A DNA stretch of 64,000 nt from UBA8079 sp049601915 (GTDB lineage: Bacteria; Pseudomonadota; Alphaproteobacteria; UBA6615), in contig JBMYRB010000005.1 of assembly GCA_049601915.1 (NCBI GenBank), positions 124,001-188,000 on the forward strand, read 5' to 3'. Numbering within the stretch: the stretch's first letter is position 1; every line of letters starts with the position of its first letter. Below, piece by piece: positions 53,300-62,391 of this stretch. A program made the position numbers and the translations under genes. The notes under the pieces were generated by a model, which saw nothing but the letters and a program-made list of their open reading frames with translations, was not told the DNA's origin and did not search any database.

Positions 53300-53782
53300 A
53301 TGCTAATAAATGACCTCGATGCGATTGATCGAAATATCCTGGATTCGCTCCAGGAAGATGCGCGAATGGCCAATGCGGACCTCGCGCGCAAGGTGAACCT
53401 GTCGCCCTCGCCATGTCTGCGGCGGGTCCGGAATCTGGAAAATGAGGGCTATATCCGCCGCTATACGGCCCTGCTGGACCCGGCGGCGATCGGCCTGCCG
53501 GTCAGTGTGTTCGTGCAAGTGTCTCTGGAGCGCCAGGTCGACAACGCGTTGGAGGAGTTCGAGCGCCGGATCGTCGAACGCCCCGAGGTCATGGAGTGCT
53601 ATCTGATGACCGGCGACAGCGACTATCTGCTGCGGGTCGTCGCGCCGGACCTGGATTCATTCCAGCATTTTCTGCTGGAACATCTGACGAAGATCCCCGG
53701 GGTGGCCAGCATCAAGTCGAGCTTCGCCCTCAAGCAGGTCAGCTACCGGACCGCCCTGCCGCTCGGACACATCGCCGGATAA
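53300..53782 (+). CDS. Lrp/AsnC-family transcriptional regulator
   Basis: The 160-residue protein has an N-terminal HTH (LDAIDRNILDSLQEDARMAN, then ADLARKVNLSPSPCLRRVRN) and a C-terminal RAM ligand-binding domain (VMECYLMTGDSDYLLRVV). It is divergent from the E1 gene across 132 bp (53168-53299), an AT-rich region that probably holds the operator. Lrp regulators respond to amino acids, so the E1 enzyme likely works in amino-acid breakdown. Confidence 0.92.
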   Translation: MLINDLDAIDRNILDSLQEDARMANADLARKVNLSPSPCLRRVRNLENEGYIRRYTALLDPAAIGLPVSVFVQVSLERQVDNALEEFERRIVERPEVMECYLMTGDSDYLLRVVAPDLDSFQHFLLEHLTKIPGVASIKSSFALKQVSYRTALPLGHIAG

Positions 53783-53785
53783 TGC

Positions 53786-54376
53786 TTACAGGCCAGTGGC
53801 GAAGCGACTCATGATGATGATGATGATGATCTGCATCGTGCCCTGAAACGCGACTACCTGGACATAGCGGCGCATCAGCCTGCCGATCCGTTGCCCGTCG
53901 GGTTCCGCCTTTCGCATCTCGAGATAAACCATGATGTTCGTCGGCAGGAGCACCAGTATCCCCTGGATGGACAGGATCGCGGTGATTGCCAGCGCGGCGA
54001 TCGGCCACCACAGCTCGGGATATGCCAGGCCGAGATATCCCTGATCGACGGCCATGAACCAGCCCGTGGTGGGTCCGATGATCGCGAGCGTCGGCAGGAT
54101 AAACAGCAGGCGGGGCATGAGCCGTATGATGACGGCGCGGCGTACCGGGAATTCGAGCCGGCGCAGGATCGGGCCGATCACGAAGCCGAGCAGGAGGTCG
54201 ATCCCGGTCCACAGCAACCCGGCGAACACATGCACGAAATTCAGGAACCAGACATCGTTGACGATGATGGCGCCGATCATCACAGCCAGCGCCAGCGCGA
54301 CCCAGATGAGGTTGTGCCACTCGATAGCGGTCTGCGCGAGTTCCGCGCTTGAGAGCGCTGCGGGTTGGTCCGTCAT
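53786..54376 (-). CDS. Integral membrane protein (DUF2269-like)
   Basis: The protein has 196 residues from ATG 54376. It has five membrane helices: NLIWVALALAVMIGAIIV, FVHVFAGLLWTGIDLLLGFV, LLFILPTLAIIGPTTGWFM, WWPIAALAITAILSIQGILVL and MQIIIIIIMSRF. The VHVFAGLLWTG segment is typical of the DUF2269/CopD-like group. The frame stays open far upstream, but that part is antisense to the amidase genes and is not coding. Confidence 0.78.
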   Translation of the reverse strand: MTDQPAALSSAELAQTAIEWHNLIWVALALAVMIGAIIVNDVWFLNFVHVFAGLLWTGIDLLLGFVIGPILRRLEFPVRRAVIIRLMPRLLFILPTLAIIGPTTGWFMAVDQGYLGLAYPELWWPIAALAITAILSIQGILVLLPTNIMVYLEMRKAEPDGQRIGRLMRRYVQVVAFQGTMQIIIIIIMSRFATGL

Positions 54377-54493
54377 GACGTCAGGGTAGTCGCCGCCATG
54401 TGCGCCGGGCAAGCGATGACCAGGTGCGTGGCGAAACGGCTTGGCGGGCGGTCGATCCAACACTAGAGTCACGTTCTTCCCGGGGAGGATTCG

Positions 54494-55708
54494 ATGAAGG
54501 ATACGGTTGGTGCGTTTGTGCCGGACGGCGTGTTCCGGCTGGAGGGCGCCGCCGAGGGGCCCCTGGCGGGCAAGACATTCGCCGCCAAGGACATCATCGA
54601 TGTTGCCGGGCGCACCACCAGTTACGGCAATCCCGACTGGTTGCGCACGCACGGCCCCGCCGCGGCGACCGCGTCGGTCATCCAGCGTTGTCTGGATGCG
54701 GGTGCCACGCTCGTCGGCAAGACCGTAACCGAGGAATTCGCCACCGGCCTGACGGGTGAGAATATTCATCACGGCACGCCGTTGAACCTGAATGCGCCCG
54801 GCCATGTGTCGGGTGGCTCTTCCTCCGGATCTGCGGCGGCGGTGACTGCCGGCCTGGTGGATTTCGCACTGGGTTCCGACACGGGTGGGTCGGTGCGCTC
54901 GCCGGCAAGCTTCTGCGGTATCTACGGGATTAGGCCGACCCACGGCCGGGTGGCGACGGACGGCGTCATGCCATTGTCGCGCAGCCTCGATGTCATCGGA
55001 TGGTTTGCGCGGGACGCCGAGCTCTTCGCGACGGTGGGCGCAGTGCTGTTGCCCGATTTTTCTCCCGCGCCGTCGATAGGCAGACTTCTCGTCGCCGAGG
55101 ATTTGATGGCACTCGTCGATGACCGCACCCGGGATGCGCTTACCGGAGCCATCGACCGGGTGGCGGGACTTCTGGGCGCGCCCGAATTTTTGCGGGTCGC
55201 GGACGATGCGTCGGTCGCGGACCTCGATACATGGGCCCTCACGGTACGCACGCTCTGGGGTCGCGAGGCTTGGGTCGAACATGGCGACTGGATGACATCC
55301 GAGCGCCCGAAGCTGGGGAGCGGGGTCGCGGCGCGCTTTCAAGCGCGCGCACGCGTGACGGCTGAAGAGGCGGCGGAGGCCCTGGTCCGGCGTGACCGGA
55401 TTTCCGAATATCTCGATGATTTGCTCGCCGATGGCGCGGTCATCGCGCTGCCCGCAGCACCGGGCACGGCGCCGCGGATCGGTGGGAGCGACGCGGAGAT
55501 CGACCCCTTCCGGGTGACTAATGAGCCGATCGGTGCGCTGTCGGGCCTGGGTCAATTGCCGGAAATCGTGCTGCCGTTGACGAATGTCGACGGGCTGCCG
55601 CTCGGGCTGGGTCTTGCCGCCGCGCGCGGCAACGATGAAATGCTGCTGGACCTTGCCCAAGCGTTGCATGTGGCCGGGGTCGCACCGACAATACCGATTC
55701 CGGAGTGA
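54494..55708 (+). CDS. Amidase signature family protein, first of a pair
   Basis: The 404-residue amidase has the Lys of the Ser-Ser-Lys triad in TFAAKDIIDVAG, then HVSGGSSSGSAAAV and GSDTGGSVRSPASFCGIYG, which carry the two Ser residues. Amidases of this signature hydrolyse amides or CN compounds. GGGGAGG precedes the ATG. It is divergent from the membrane protein gene and is followed 7 bp later by a paralogue. Confidence 0.92.
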   Translation: MKDTVGAFVPDGVFRLEGAAEGPLAGKTFAAKDIIDVAGRTTSYGNPDWLRTHGPAAATASVIQRCLDAGATLVGKTVTEEFATGLTGENIHHGTPLNLNAPGHVSGGSSSGSAAAVTAGLVDFALGSDTGGSVRSPASFCGIYGIRPTHGRVATDGVMPLSRSLDVIGWFARDAELFATVGAVLLPDFSPAPSIGRLLVAEDLMALVDDRTRDALTGAIDRVAGLLGAPEFLRVADDASVADLDTWALTVRTLWGREAWVEHGDWMTSERPKLGSGVAARFQARARVTAEEAAEALVRRDRISEYLDDLLADGAVIALPAAPGTAPRIGGSDAEIDPFRVTNEPIGALSGLGQLPEIVLPLTNVDGLPLGLGLAAARGNDEMLLDLAQALHVAGVAPTIPIPE

Positions 55709-55715
55709 GTGGCGG

Positions 55716-56912
55716 ATGAGTGAACTGTTTGGAAAATTCGTCTCGGGATTCTGCAGTCATATCGGCGACGTAACGATGCCCGGCGCGTCGCAAGGGCCGC
55801 TTAAGGGACTGCGTTTCGCCGTCAAGGACATCATCGATGTCGAGGGCGTGGTGACGGGTGCGGGCAACCCCGACTGGTTTGCGAGCCATGAGCCGGCACC
55901 GCGCCACGCCGCGGCGGTACAGCAACTTCTCGATGCGGGCGCCGGCCTGGCGGGCAAGACCATCACCGAGGAATTTGCCTACGGCCTGATCGGCGAGAAC
56001 TTTCACTACGGCACCCCGATTAATCCGCGCGCCGAGGGCCGAATTCCCGGCGGGTCCTCGTCGGGTTCCGCGTCGGTCGTTGCCTGTGAGCAAGTGGATT
56101 TCGCGCTGGGCACGGACACCGGCGGTTCGGTGCGTGCACCAGCGTCGTTCTGCGGGCTGTATGGTATTCGGCCGAGCCACGGACGGGTGTCGCTGCAGGG
56201 GGTAATGCCCTTGGCACCGAGCCTCGATACCTGCGGTTGGTTCACACGCGAAGCCCCCTTGTTTCGCTGGATCGCGCCCGTGCTGCTGGACTGGTCGGAC
56301 AAACCTCCGCCCACGCGGGTGTTGATCGCCGAGGATGCGTTCGCGCTGGTCGAGGACGACGTGCGTCAGGCCCTAGCCCCGGCGATCGCGCAGGTCGAGG
56401 CGCTGCTTGGCAAGGCCGAGCCGATTCGGCCGAGTGAGCGCGCGGGGCTGGCCGGCGGTTATCCGGAGTGGCAACAGGTGATGCAGGTGACGCGCGGGTC
56501 CGAAGCGGCGGCATCACGGCTGGACTGGATTTGCGCCACGAATCCGGCGATGGGCCCGAACTTTCGCGAACGATTCGAGGCCGGGGGCGCATACGGGCCC
56601 GGGGATATTGCGGATGCCGTGTCAAAACGCGCGATGATCGACGGCTATATGGCCGGCGCCCTGCGCGATGATGCCGTCATGCTCGTGCCCGCCGCGCCGG
56701 CGGCAGCTCCGCTGGCCCGGGCGGACGAGGCGGTTTACGACAAGCTCCGAAACATGAACGAGCTCTACAATTGCACAGCATCCCTCGCGCGCCTGCCGCA
56801 GATCTCGCTGCCATTGGCCGAAACCGCCGATGGGCCGGTAGGCCTGGGGGTGATCGCCGGTCACGGGAACGACGAGATGCTGCTCGACCTCGCCGTCGCA
56901 CTCGAAGGATGA
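55716..56912 (+). CDS. Amidase signature family protein, second of a pair
   Basis: The 398-residue paralogue (ATG 55716) starts 7 bp after the first amidase. All triad regions are kept: FAVKDIIDVEG, RIPGGSSSGSASVV and GTDTGGSVRAPASFCGLYG. The pair is diverged in the middle, so different amide substrates or a heteromeric enzyme are possible. Confidence 0.92.
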   Translation: MSELFGKFVSGFCSHIGDVTMPGASQGPLKGLRFAVKDIIDVEGVVTGAGNPDWFASHEPAPRHAAAVQQLLDAGAGLAGKTITEEFAYGLIGENFHYGTPINPRAEGRIPGGSSSGSASVVACEQVDFALGTDTGGSVRAPASFCGLYGIRPSHGRVSLQGVMPLAPSLDTCGWFTREAPLFRWIAPVLLDWSDKPPPTRVLIAEDAFALVEDDVRQALAPAIAQVEALLGKAEPIRPSERAGLAGGYPEWQQVMQVTRGSEAAASRLDWICATNPAMGPNFRERFEAGGAYGPGDIADAVSKRAMIDGYMAGALRDDAVMLVPAAPAAAPLARADEAVYDKLRNMNELYNCTASLARLPQISLPLAETADGPVGLGVIAGHGNDEMLLDLAVALEG

Positions 56913-57007
56913 CGGCCCGCGGTTAACCATCGGACGAATTAGTGATTGGGGCTCGGCGGCTGGCGGTGATAGCTTTTGTTCGTAACCAAGGTTTGACGAG
57001 TTTCTCG

Positions 57008-57706
57008 ATGGAACGACGCGGTTTTCTGGCGGCACTGGGTGCCGGTGCGGCGGCCTCTCTGGCCAGCTCGTCGGCATGGGCGTCGGTCGCGGGGGTCGAG
57101 GACGTCTCCAAGCCCGTGAGCGGCTTTCCGGTACTGTTCGGCACCATGGAATATTTCATCGGCAGCACGGTCAAGAAGCTGCCGCGCGCCCGCGCCGCCA
57201 TCAAGCCCCTCGAAGCCGAGATTGCATCCAACTTCGCGCAGGTGTTGGTCAAGGCGGCGCCGGTGTCTGCGGTCAGCGGTGGTACGCCGGATGCCATCTT
57301 CCAGGCCGCCGGCGCCTTCAGTCCGCAAGAGCGCATGCGCATGGTCAACGATTTCGCCAATCGCATGCCGTGTATCGAGGATATCGACAATTACGGGCTG
57401 CGGGATTTCTGGGCCGATACGGCGACGTTCTTCAAGAATGGCGGCGATTGCGAAGATTTCGCGATAGCCAAATTCAAACTGCTGGAGAAAGTGGGCTTCC
57501 ACCCGGCGCGGATGCGGATCGTGCTGGTTCTCGACCAGGACCGTAACCGCCAGCACGCGGTGCTCGCGGTCAACTTCGGCGGCCAGGCCTGGATGCTCGA
57601 CTCTCTGATCTGCGACGTCGTGCCCCACCAGGAGGCGAGCCATTATCGCCCCACGGTATCGCTGAGTGGCCCGCGGCTTTATCTCCACATCGCACCCAAA
57701 ATCTGA
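57008..57706 (+). CDS. Bacterial transglutaminase-like cysteine peptidase (BTLCP)
   Basis: The protein has 232 residues from ATG 57008. The signal peptide MERRGFLAALGAGAAASLAS with an RR pair suggests export, possibly by Tat. The catalytic triad is visible: Cys148 in GGDCEDFAIAKF, His183 in NRQHAVLAV and Asp198 in WMLDSL. Relatives often work with type I secretion adhesins (LapG-like). No such partner is nearby. It is followed 9 bp later by an MFS gene. Confidence 0.88.
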   Translation: MERRGFLAALGAGAAASLASSSAWASVAGVEDVSKPVSGFPVLFGTMEYFIGSTVKKLPRARAAIKPLEAEIASNFAQVLVKAAPVSAVSGGTPDAIFQAAGAFSPQERMRMVNDFANRMPCIEDIDNYGLRDFWADTATFFKNGGDCEDFAIAKFKLLEKVGFHPARMRIVLVLDQDRNRQHAVLAVNFGGQAWMLDSLICDVVPHQEASHYRPTVSLSGPRLYLHIAPKI

Positions 57707-57715
57707 TCCCGGAAC

Positions 57716-58936
57716 ATGAGCGCGCAAGACACCCGCACGGGTGAGCCGCCATCGCGGACTAACTGGTTTGCCGTCTCCGTCGTTGTTCTGGCATCGGTCA
57801 CGGCGGCCTTCCAGATCGGCAAGGCGCCCGTAGCACTGCCGGTGATGCAGGCAGAGCTCGGCCTCACCCTGGAAGAGGGTGTGTGGATCATCTCTATTTT
57901 CAATCTGCTGGGAATCGCATTTGGGATGTTCGCCGGCGCAACAGGAGACCGGCTGGGCCATCGCAAGCTGCTTCTGTCCGGTTTCGTCGCGATTGCTGTG
58001 GCGAGTTTCTTGGGGGCCGGCGCAGATGGTTTCGCCATGCTGCTTGCAAGCCGTGTGCTTGAGGGGTTCGGGTTTGTTGTGGTCGTCGCCGTGGCGCCGG
58101 CATTGTTTCTGCAGTTCGCCGAACCGCGCCACCATCGCCTGATTTTTGGCTTCTATGGCGGTTACTGGCCGGCTGGTGTGGCTGTCATGATTCTCGTGAC
58201 GCCGATTATCCTTGAGGCCGCGGGGTGGCGCGGCCTGTGGAGCGTCAATGGTGTCCTGGCGATCTTGGTGATGTTGCTTGTCGCCTACGGGACGCGCAGC
58301 AAGGACATCATCCGGCCGCCCGCGCCGCCGCCGCCTTTCGGCCAGGCGCTGCGCACCTTCACGCAAGCCGGGCCGCTTGTGCTGGCCCTGACATTCGCCA
58401 CCTATTCCTCCATCCATGTGACGGTGGTGGCCCTGTTGCCGACCTTCTATGTGGAAGCGGAAGCCCTCGGGCTGGGTAGCGTGGCACCGCTGACGGCCTT
58501 CGTGACGGCGGTCAACGTTGCCGGGAACGTCGTCGGTGGGACCGCCATTCATCGCGGTGTGGCACGCTGGAAGCTCGTGATCATGACATTTGCACTTCTC
58601 GGGATGAGCGCGCTGTTGATGTATAACGACGGGCTGACATTCGGCGTGCGTTTGTCGGCGGCCATCTTCCTGTCCTTCATCGCGGGCATCATTCCCGCCT
58701 GTCTCTTCGCCACCGCGGCTGTCGTTGCGCCGACCGCGGCACTTGTGGGCGCGACGACCGGTTTGATGATGCAAGGCTCGCAGCTCGGGCAACTCCTTGG
58801 TCCCGTGGCCATGGCGAAGGTCGTCACGGTCACGGGAACCTGGGATTCCGCGTCCATTACGCTCATCATCGCCGCTGTTACGGGAAGCGGACTGATGTTG
58901 TTGCTGCGCTGGATCGAGACGCGCCGCACCAGCTGA
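57716..58936 (+). CDS. Major facilitator superfamily transporter
   Basis: The 406-residue protein has 12 hydrophobic segments. The signature GDRLGHRKLLLSGFVAIA lies between helices 2 and 3, and VLEGFGFVVVVAVAPALF follows. It begins MSAQDTRTG and follows the BTLCP gene closely. The substrate is unknown; cyanate or drug-type MFS proteins look similar. Confidence 0.92.
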   Translation: MSAQDTRTGEPPSRTNWFAVSVVVLASVTAAFQIGKAPVALPVMQAELGLTLEEGVWIISIFNLLGIAFGMFAGATGDRLGHRKLLLSGFVAIAVASFLGAGADGFAMLLASRVLEGFGFVVVVAVAPALFLQFAEPRHHRLIFGFYGGYWPAGVAVMILVTPIILEAAGWRGLWSVNGVLAILVMLLVAYGTRSKDIIRPPAPPPPFGQALRTFTQAGPLVLALTFATYSSIHVTVVALLPTFYVEAEALGLGSVAPLTAFVTAVNVAGNVVGGTAIHRGVARWKLVIMTFALLGMSALLMYNDGLTFGVRLSAAIFLSFIAGIIPACLFATAAVVAPTAALVGATTGLMMQGSQLGQLLGPVAMAKVVTVTGTWDSASITLIIAAVTGSGLMLLLRWIETRRTS

Positions 58937-59049
58937 CGCGGGGCGTGGATAATCATGTCGCAACCCGCTTTACCGTGATCGTCGCGCTGGTATAACGGGT
59001 TGCTGCAGACGCGGCATGGCGCGTCAATTCAAACGGAAATTCGATCAAC

Positions 59050-60246
59050 ATGAGCGCGTTTCGCACCCTCGACGACCTCGATGCCGCCGGTAAACGAATT
59101 CTACTCCGGGCGGACCTGAATGTTCCCATGGCCGAAGGAAGGGTTACCGACAGGACACGCCTTGAGCGGCTGGCGCCGACGATCCTGGAGCTGGCCGACA
59201 AGGGAGCGAAAGTCCTGGTGACATCCCATTTCGGGCGCCCCAAGGGTGAACGGGTGCTGGAGATGTCGCTGGCACCCGTGGCCAAGGAACTGGGTTCAGT
59301 GCTGGGGCGGCCCGTGGCTTTCGCGCCAGATTGTATCGGTGACGCCGCGATGGATGCTTCGGGCGCGATGGTCAACGGAGATATTCTGGTCCTCGAAAAT
59401 GCCCGTTATCATCTGGGTGAAGAGGCGAATGACAAGGGATTCGCCGCATCACTGGCTAGTCTGGCGGAAGCTTATGTGAATGACGCCTTTTCGGCGGCGC
59501 ACCGGGCACATGCGTCCACCGAAGGGGTCGCCCATCTCTTGCCTGCTTACGCGGGTCGTCTGATGCAGGCCGAACTCGAGGCCCTCGATCGTGCGCTGGG
59601 GAACCCGCAGCGCTCGGTTATGGCCGTCGTCGGTGGTGCGAAGATCGCTTCCAAGCTCGACCTTTTGGGCAACCTGATCTCGCGCGTGGATCAGCTCGCG
59701 ATCGGCGGCGGGATGGCGAACACGTTCCTGAACGCCATGGGCATCGATGTGGGCGCATCCCTGTGCGAGCATGACATGGCGGAGACCGCGCGCGACATTC
59801 TCGCCCGCGCCGACGAAATCGGCTGCGAGGTGGTGCTGCCGTCCGAAGTGGTCATCGCCGGGGAATTCAAGGCCGGTGCGGCAAATCGCGTCGTGCCTGT
59901 AGATGCGGTGCCTGCGGACCAGATGATCCTTGATATCGGCCCCGGGAGTGTGGCCGGCCTGGCGGCGCGTCTCGCCGAGGTGCGCACCCTCGTATGGAAC
60001 GGCCCCCTCGGCGCGTTCGAAATCGAACCCTTCGATATGGCTACCGTGGAGGTCGCGCGCGCGGCCGCAGGCCTGACTCAATCCGGCAGCCTGCTGTCGG
60101 TCGCGGGCGGCGGCGACACGGTCGCGGCCCTGAACCACGCCGGCGTGACCGAAAACTTCAGCTATGTCTCCGCCGCCGGTGGTGCCTTCCTCGAATGGCT
60201 CGAAGGCAAGACCTTGCCGGGCGTCGCCGCCCTCTCGCGAGCATAG
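59050..60246 (+). CDS. pgk: Phosphoglycerate kinase
   Basis: The 398-residue protein has all PGK landmarks: LLRADLNVPMAEG, SHFGRPKGE, VLENARYH, VNDAFSAAHRAHAST, VVGGAKIASKLDLL, VWNGPLGAFE and GGGDTVAALN. It transfers a phosphate from 1,3-bisphosphoglycerate to ADP in glycolysis and the reverse. No gap or fba gene is adjacent; a broken phosphotransferase gene follows directly. Confidence 0.98.
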   Translation: MSAFRTLDDLDAAGKRILLRADLNVPMAEGRVTDRTRLERLAPTILELADKGAKVLVTSHFGRPKGERVLEMSLAPVAKELGSVLGRPVAFAPDCIGDAAMDASGAMVNGDILVLENARYHLGEEANDKGFAASLASLAEAYVNDAFSAAHRAHASTEGVAHLLPAYAGRLMQAELEALDRALGNPQRSVMAVVGGAKIASKLDLLGNLISRVDQLAIGGGMANTFLNAMGIDVGASLCEHDMAETARDILARADEIGCEVVLPSEVVIAGEFKAGAANRVVPVDAVPADQMILDIGPGSVAGLAARLAEVRTLVWNGPLGAFEIEPFDMATVEVARAAAGLTQSGSLLSVAGGGDTVAALNHAGVTENFSYVSAAGGAFLEWLEGKTLPGVAALSRA

Positions 60247-60255
60247 GAACGGGAC

Positions 60256-60804
60256 GTGGCCACCCGCCGGGTTCTTGACCCCCAGAAGTTCGCTGATGAG
60301 GCCGCCGCTGCGTGCGAGCGTCTCCTCGGCCAGAAGGCGACCAATGTGGACTGGCCGGCCAGCAAGTGACGACGGTCCGTGCGGGTCCAACTCGAAGACG
60401 TGAGCGTGATCGCAACCTGCCGGAAACGGCGGGCGCGTTCCATGCTCGAGGCCAATGTGCTCAAGACCCTGCACTAACATGGTGCCGCCGTACCTGAAGT
60501 TTTCGCCTATGACGGCGCCTGGCTGATCCAGGAATATCTGGCCGGCGAGCGTTTGCCCCATGTGCTTCTGTCGGCTGCTGCTTCGGGACTGGCCCGGATT
60601 CACGAAATCGGGGCCGAAACCGGACTACATGACAAGGTGGTCAAGCTGGGCGCAGCCGACACCTGGTTGCAGGACCTGATCGACACGCCGAACCGGATTG
60701 GAGAGGCGCTCGGTGCGCCGGCGCCCCGCGTGCAGGTTCCGAAAAACGCAGCGACCCTCGACCCGAATGCGCCGCGGTGTAGTTACCTGAATCTGGTCGT
60801 CTAG
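60256..60804 (+). pseudogene. Phosphotransferase (APH/ChoK-like) family remnant
   Basis: From GTG 60256 one frame reads DPQKFADEAAAACERLLGQK, meets TGA 60367-60369, then RRSVRVQLEDVSVIATCRKR and LEANVLKTLH, TAA 60475-60477, then HGAAVPEVFAYDGAWLIQEY and GLARIHEIGAETGL. The end is truncated before any catalytic HGD motif. The two stops and the truncation show a decayed kinase-like gene. The TGA is not in a redox motif and is followed by a TAA, so Sec is unlikely. Confidence 0.7.
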
Positions 60805-60822
60805 TCCTGCCGGAGCGCCTGC

Positions 60823-61455
60823 TCAGTCTTGGGCGGCAGGCGGCGCCGTCGTGGTGGATTCTTCCGCCTGCTCGCGCAGGAAAAGTGGTGTCTGCGCGGC
60901 CGCGAAAATGAATGTCAGCGGCATGATGCCGAACAGCTTGAACGAGACCCAGAAGTCGGTCGAGAAGTTGCGCCAGACAATCTCGTTCAGGATAGCCAAC
61001 AGGACGAAGAAGAACGCCCAACGCAGCGTGAGTTTTCGCCAGCCCTGGTCGGTCAGCTGAACGGCGGCACCGAACAGCGGTTTCAGGAGCGATCTGCCGG
61101 TCAGCAAACCGCCGAACAGAATCAAGGCGAATAGCGTGTTGACCAGGGTCGGTTTGAGCTTGATGAAAGTCTCATCTGCCAGAATGAGCGTCAGGCCGCC
61201 GAAGAACACAACGAAGATACTGCTGACAAGCGGCATAACGGGCAGGCGACGCTCCAGCGCCCAACCGGTTGCGAGCGCGATCAGGGTCGCGATCATGAAC
61301 GCGCCCGTGGCCTCGAACAGGCCTTGTTCGGCCATCTGCGTTCCGCCCTCTGGGAGCCAGAGATTTCGGAACTCCGGCAAGCCGTCACGACCGTTCACGG
61401 CGAAGAAAATCACAAGTGGTCCGGCTTCGATGGCCAATTTGATCCAGGGTCGCAT
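60823..61455 (-). CDS. yciB: Inner-membrane septation protein A / YciB family
   Basis: The 210-residue membrane protein has about five to six helices: LAIEAGPLVIFFAVNG, GAFMIATLIALATGW, VSSIFVVFFGGLTLIL, LVNTLFALILFGGLLTG, WAFFFVLLAILNEIVWRN and MPLTFIFAAAQTPLF. The N-terminal GPLVIFF and the WRNFSTDFWVSFKLFG stretch are hallmarks. It helps shape the cell envelope and septum. A DMT transporter gene, then ftsY and mtaB, lie upstream on the same strand. Confidence 0.93.
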   Translation of the reverse strand: MRPWIKLAIEAGPLVIFFAVNGRDGLPEFRNLWLPEGGTQMAEQGLFEATGAFMIATLIALATGWALERRLPVMPLVSSIFVVFFGGLTLILADETFIKLKPTLVNTLFALILFGGLLTGRSLLKPLFGAAVQLTDQGWRKLTLRWAFFFVLLAILNEIVWRNFSTDFWVSFKLFGIMPLTFIFAAAQTPLFLREQAEESTTTAPPAAQD

Positions 61456-61527
61456 ATCGGGTTGAACCTACGATTGTTGGGGCGTGAGCGAAAGGTCGGG
61501 TTGGATCACACCTGAGTCATGCAGCCG

Positions 61528-62391
61528 TCAGGCCACGAACTTAATCGCACCTGCGCCGACCGCCACGAGTATGGCGGCAGGAATGCGGCGTTTGCCGAGC
61601 CGTTCGCCCAGAATGAACGTCCCGATCAGCGCGGCGAACACCACGCCGGTCTCGCGCAATGCCGCGACGCTGGCGACGGATGCCTGGGCGAATGCGAACA
61701 GTATCAACATGTAGCTGGCCACGCCGATGACGCCTCCGACCGCGCCCTTGAGCGCGTTCGCGCGCATATAGGGAAGGATTCGGCCGTGTCTTATGACTGC
61801 CGCGATGGCGAGGACGGGCATGGCCGTGAAGATCATCAACCAGGCCCCGTAGGTGACTGAGGCGTATTGGAGTTCGGGGCCGATCGTCCGGATTCCGATC
61901 GCGTCGAACAGCGAATAGGCTGCGATCATGCTGCCGGTCAGAATAGCCAGGACAACGGCCTTGAAGTCGGCCGTGGCGAATTTCCCTGGTTCGAAGGTGA
62001 GGGCCACAACACCGGCGACCAGGACCAGGATGGCCGCTATCTCCTGCCAGGTCGGCAGGTCACCCACCAGCGGCCCGGCCAGGGCAACGATGACCAGCGG
62101 CGCCGTGCCGCGGGCGATCCCATAGACCTTTCCCAGATCACCGTAGGTATAGGCGCACATCAGCAGAACGAAATAGCTGGCATGCAGCGTGCCCGAGCCG
62201 ATCAGCCATGGCCAGTGATGGGGTTCGGGCCACGGGGCGATGGCAATAACGACGACCAGACCCGCGGCGGCTGCGAATCCGGAGATCAGCGTGCCGGTCA
62301 GCCAGCCGTCATCGCCACCCTTGACCAGCGCGTTCCAGCTGGCATGCATGAGCGCCGACAGGACGACGGCAAGGGCAACAATTGTCGTCAT
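61528..62391 (-). CDS. DMT-family (EamA) membrane transporter
   Basis: The 287-residue protein has ten hydrophobic segments in two EamA repeats (start LAVVLSALMHASWNALVKG, end IGTFILGERLGKRRIPAAIL). It starts at ATG 62391, overlapping the ftsY stop by 4 bp, so it is translated with ftsY. It lies between ftsY and yciB. The substrate is unknown. Confidence 0.9.
   Translation of the reverse strand: MTTIVALAVVLSALMHASWNALVKGGDDGWLTGTLISGFAAAAGLVVVIAIAPWPEPHHWPWLIGSGTLHASYFVLLMCAYTYGDLGKVYGIARGTAPLVIVALAGPLVGDLPTWQEIAAILVLVAGVVALTFEPGKFATADFKAVVLAILTGSMIAAYSLFDAIGIRTIGPELQYASVTYGAWLMIFTAMPVLAIAAVIRHGRILPYMRANALKGAVGGVIGVASYMLILFAFAQASVASVAALRETGVVFAALIGTFILGERLGKRRIPAAILVAVGAGAIKFVA

Noticed and set aside
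54377..55669. An upstream extension of the membrane protein frame on the minus strand
   Set aside because: It runs antisense through the amidase gene and has low-complexity Arg-rich translation. The ATG at 54376 starts a normal membrane protein.
60367..60369. TGA in the phosphotransferase remnant as a Sec codon
   Set aside because: It has no Cys or Sec redox motif nearby, and a TAA follows in the same frame.
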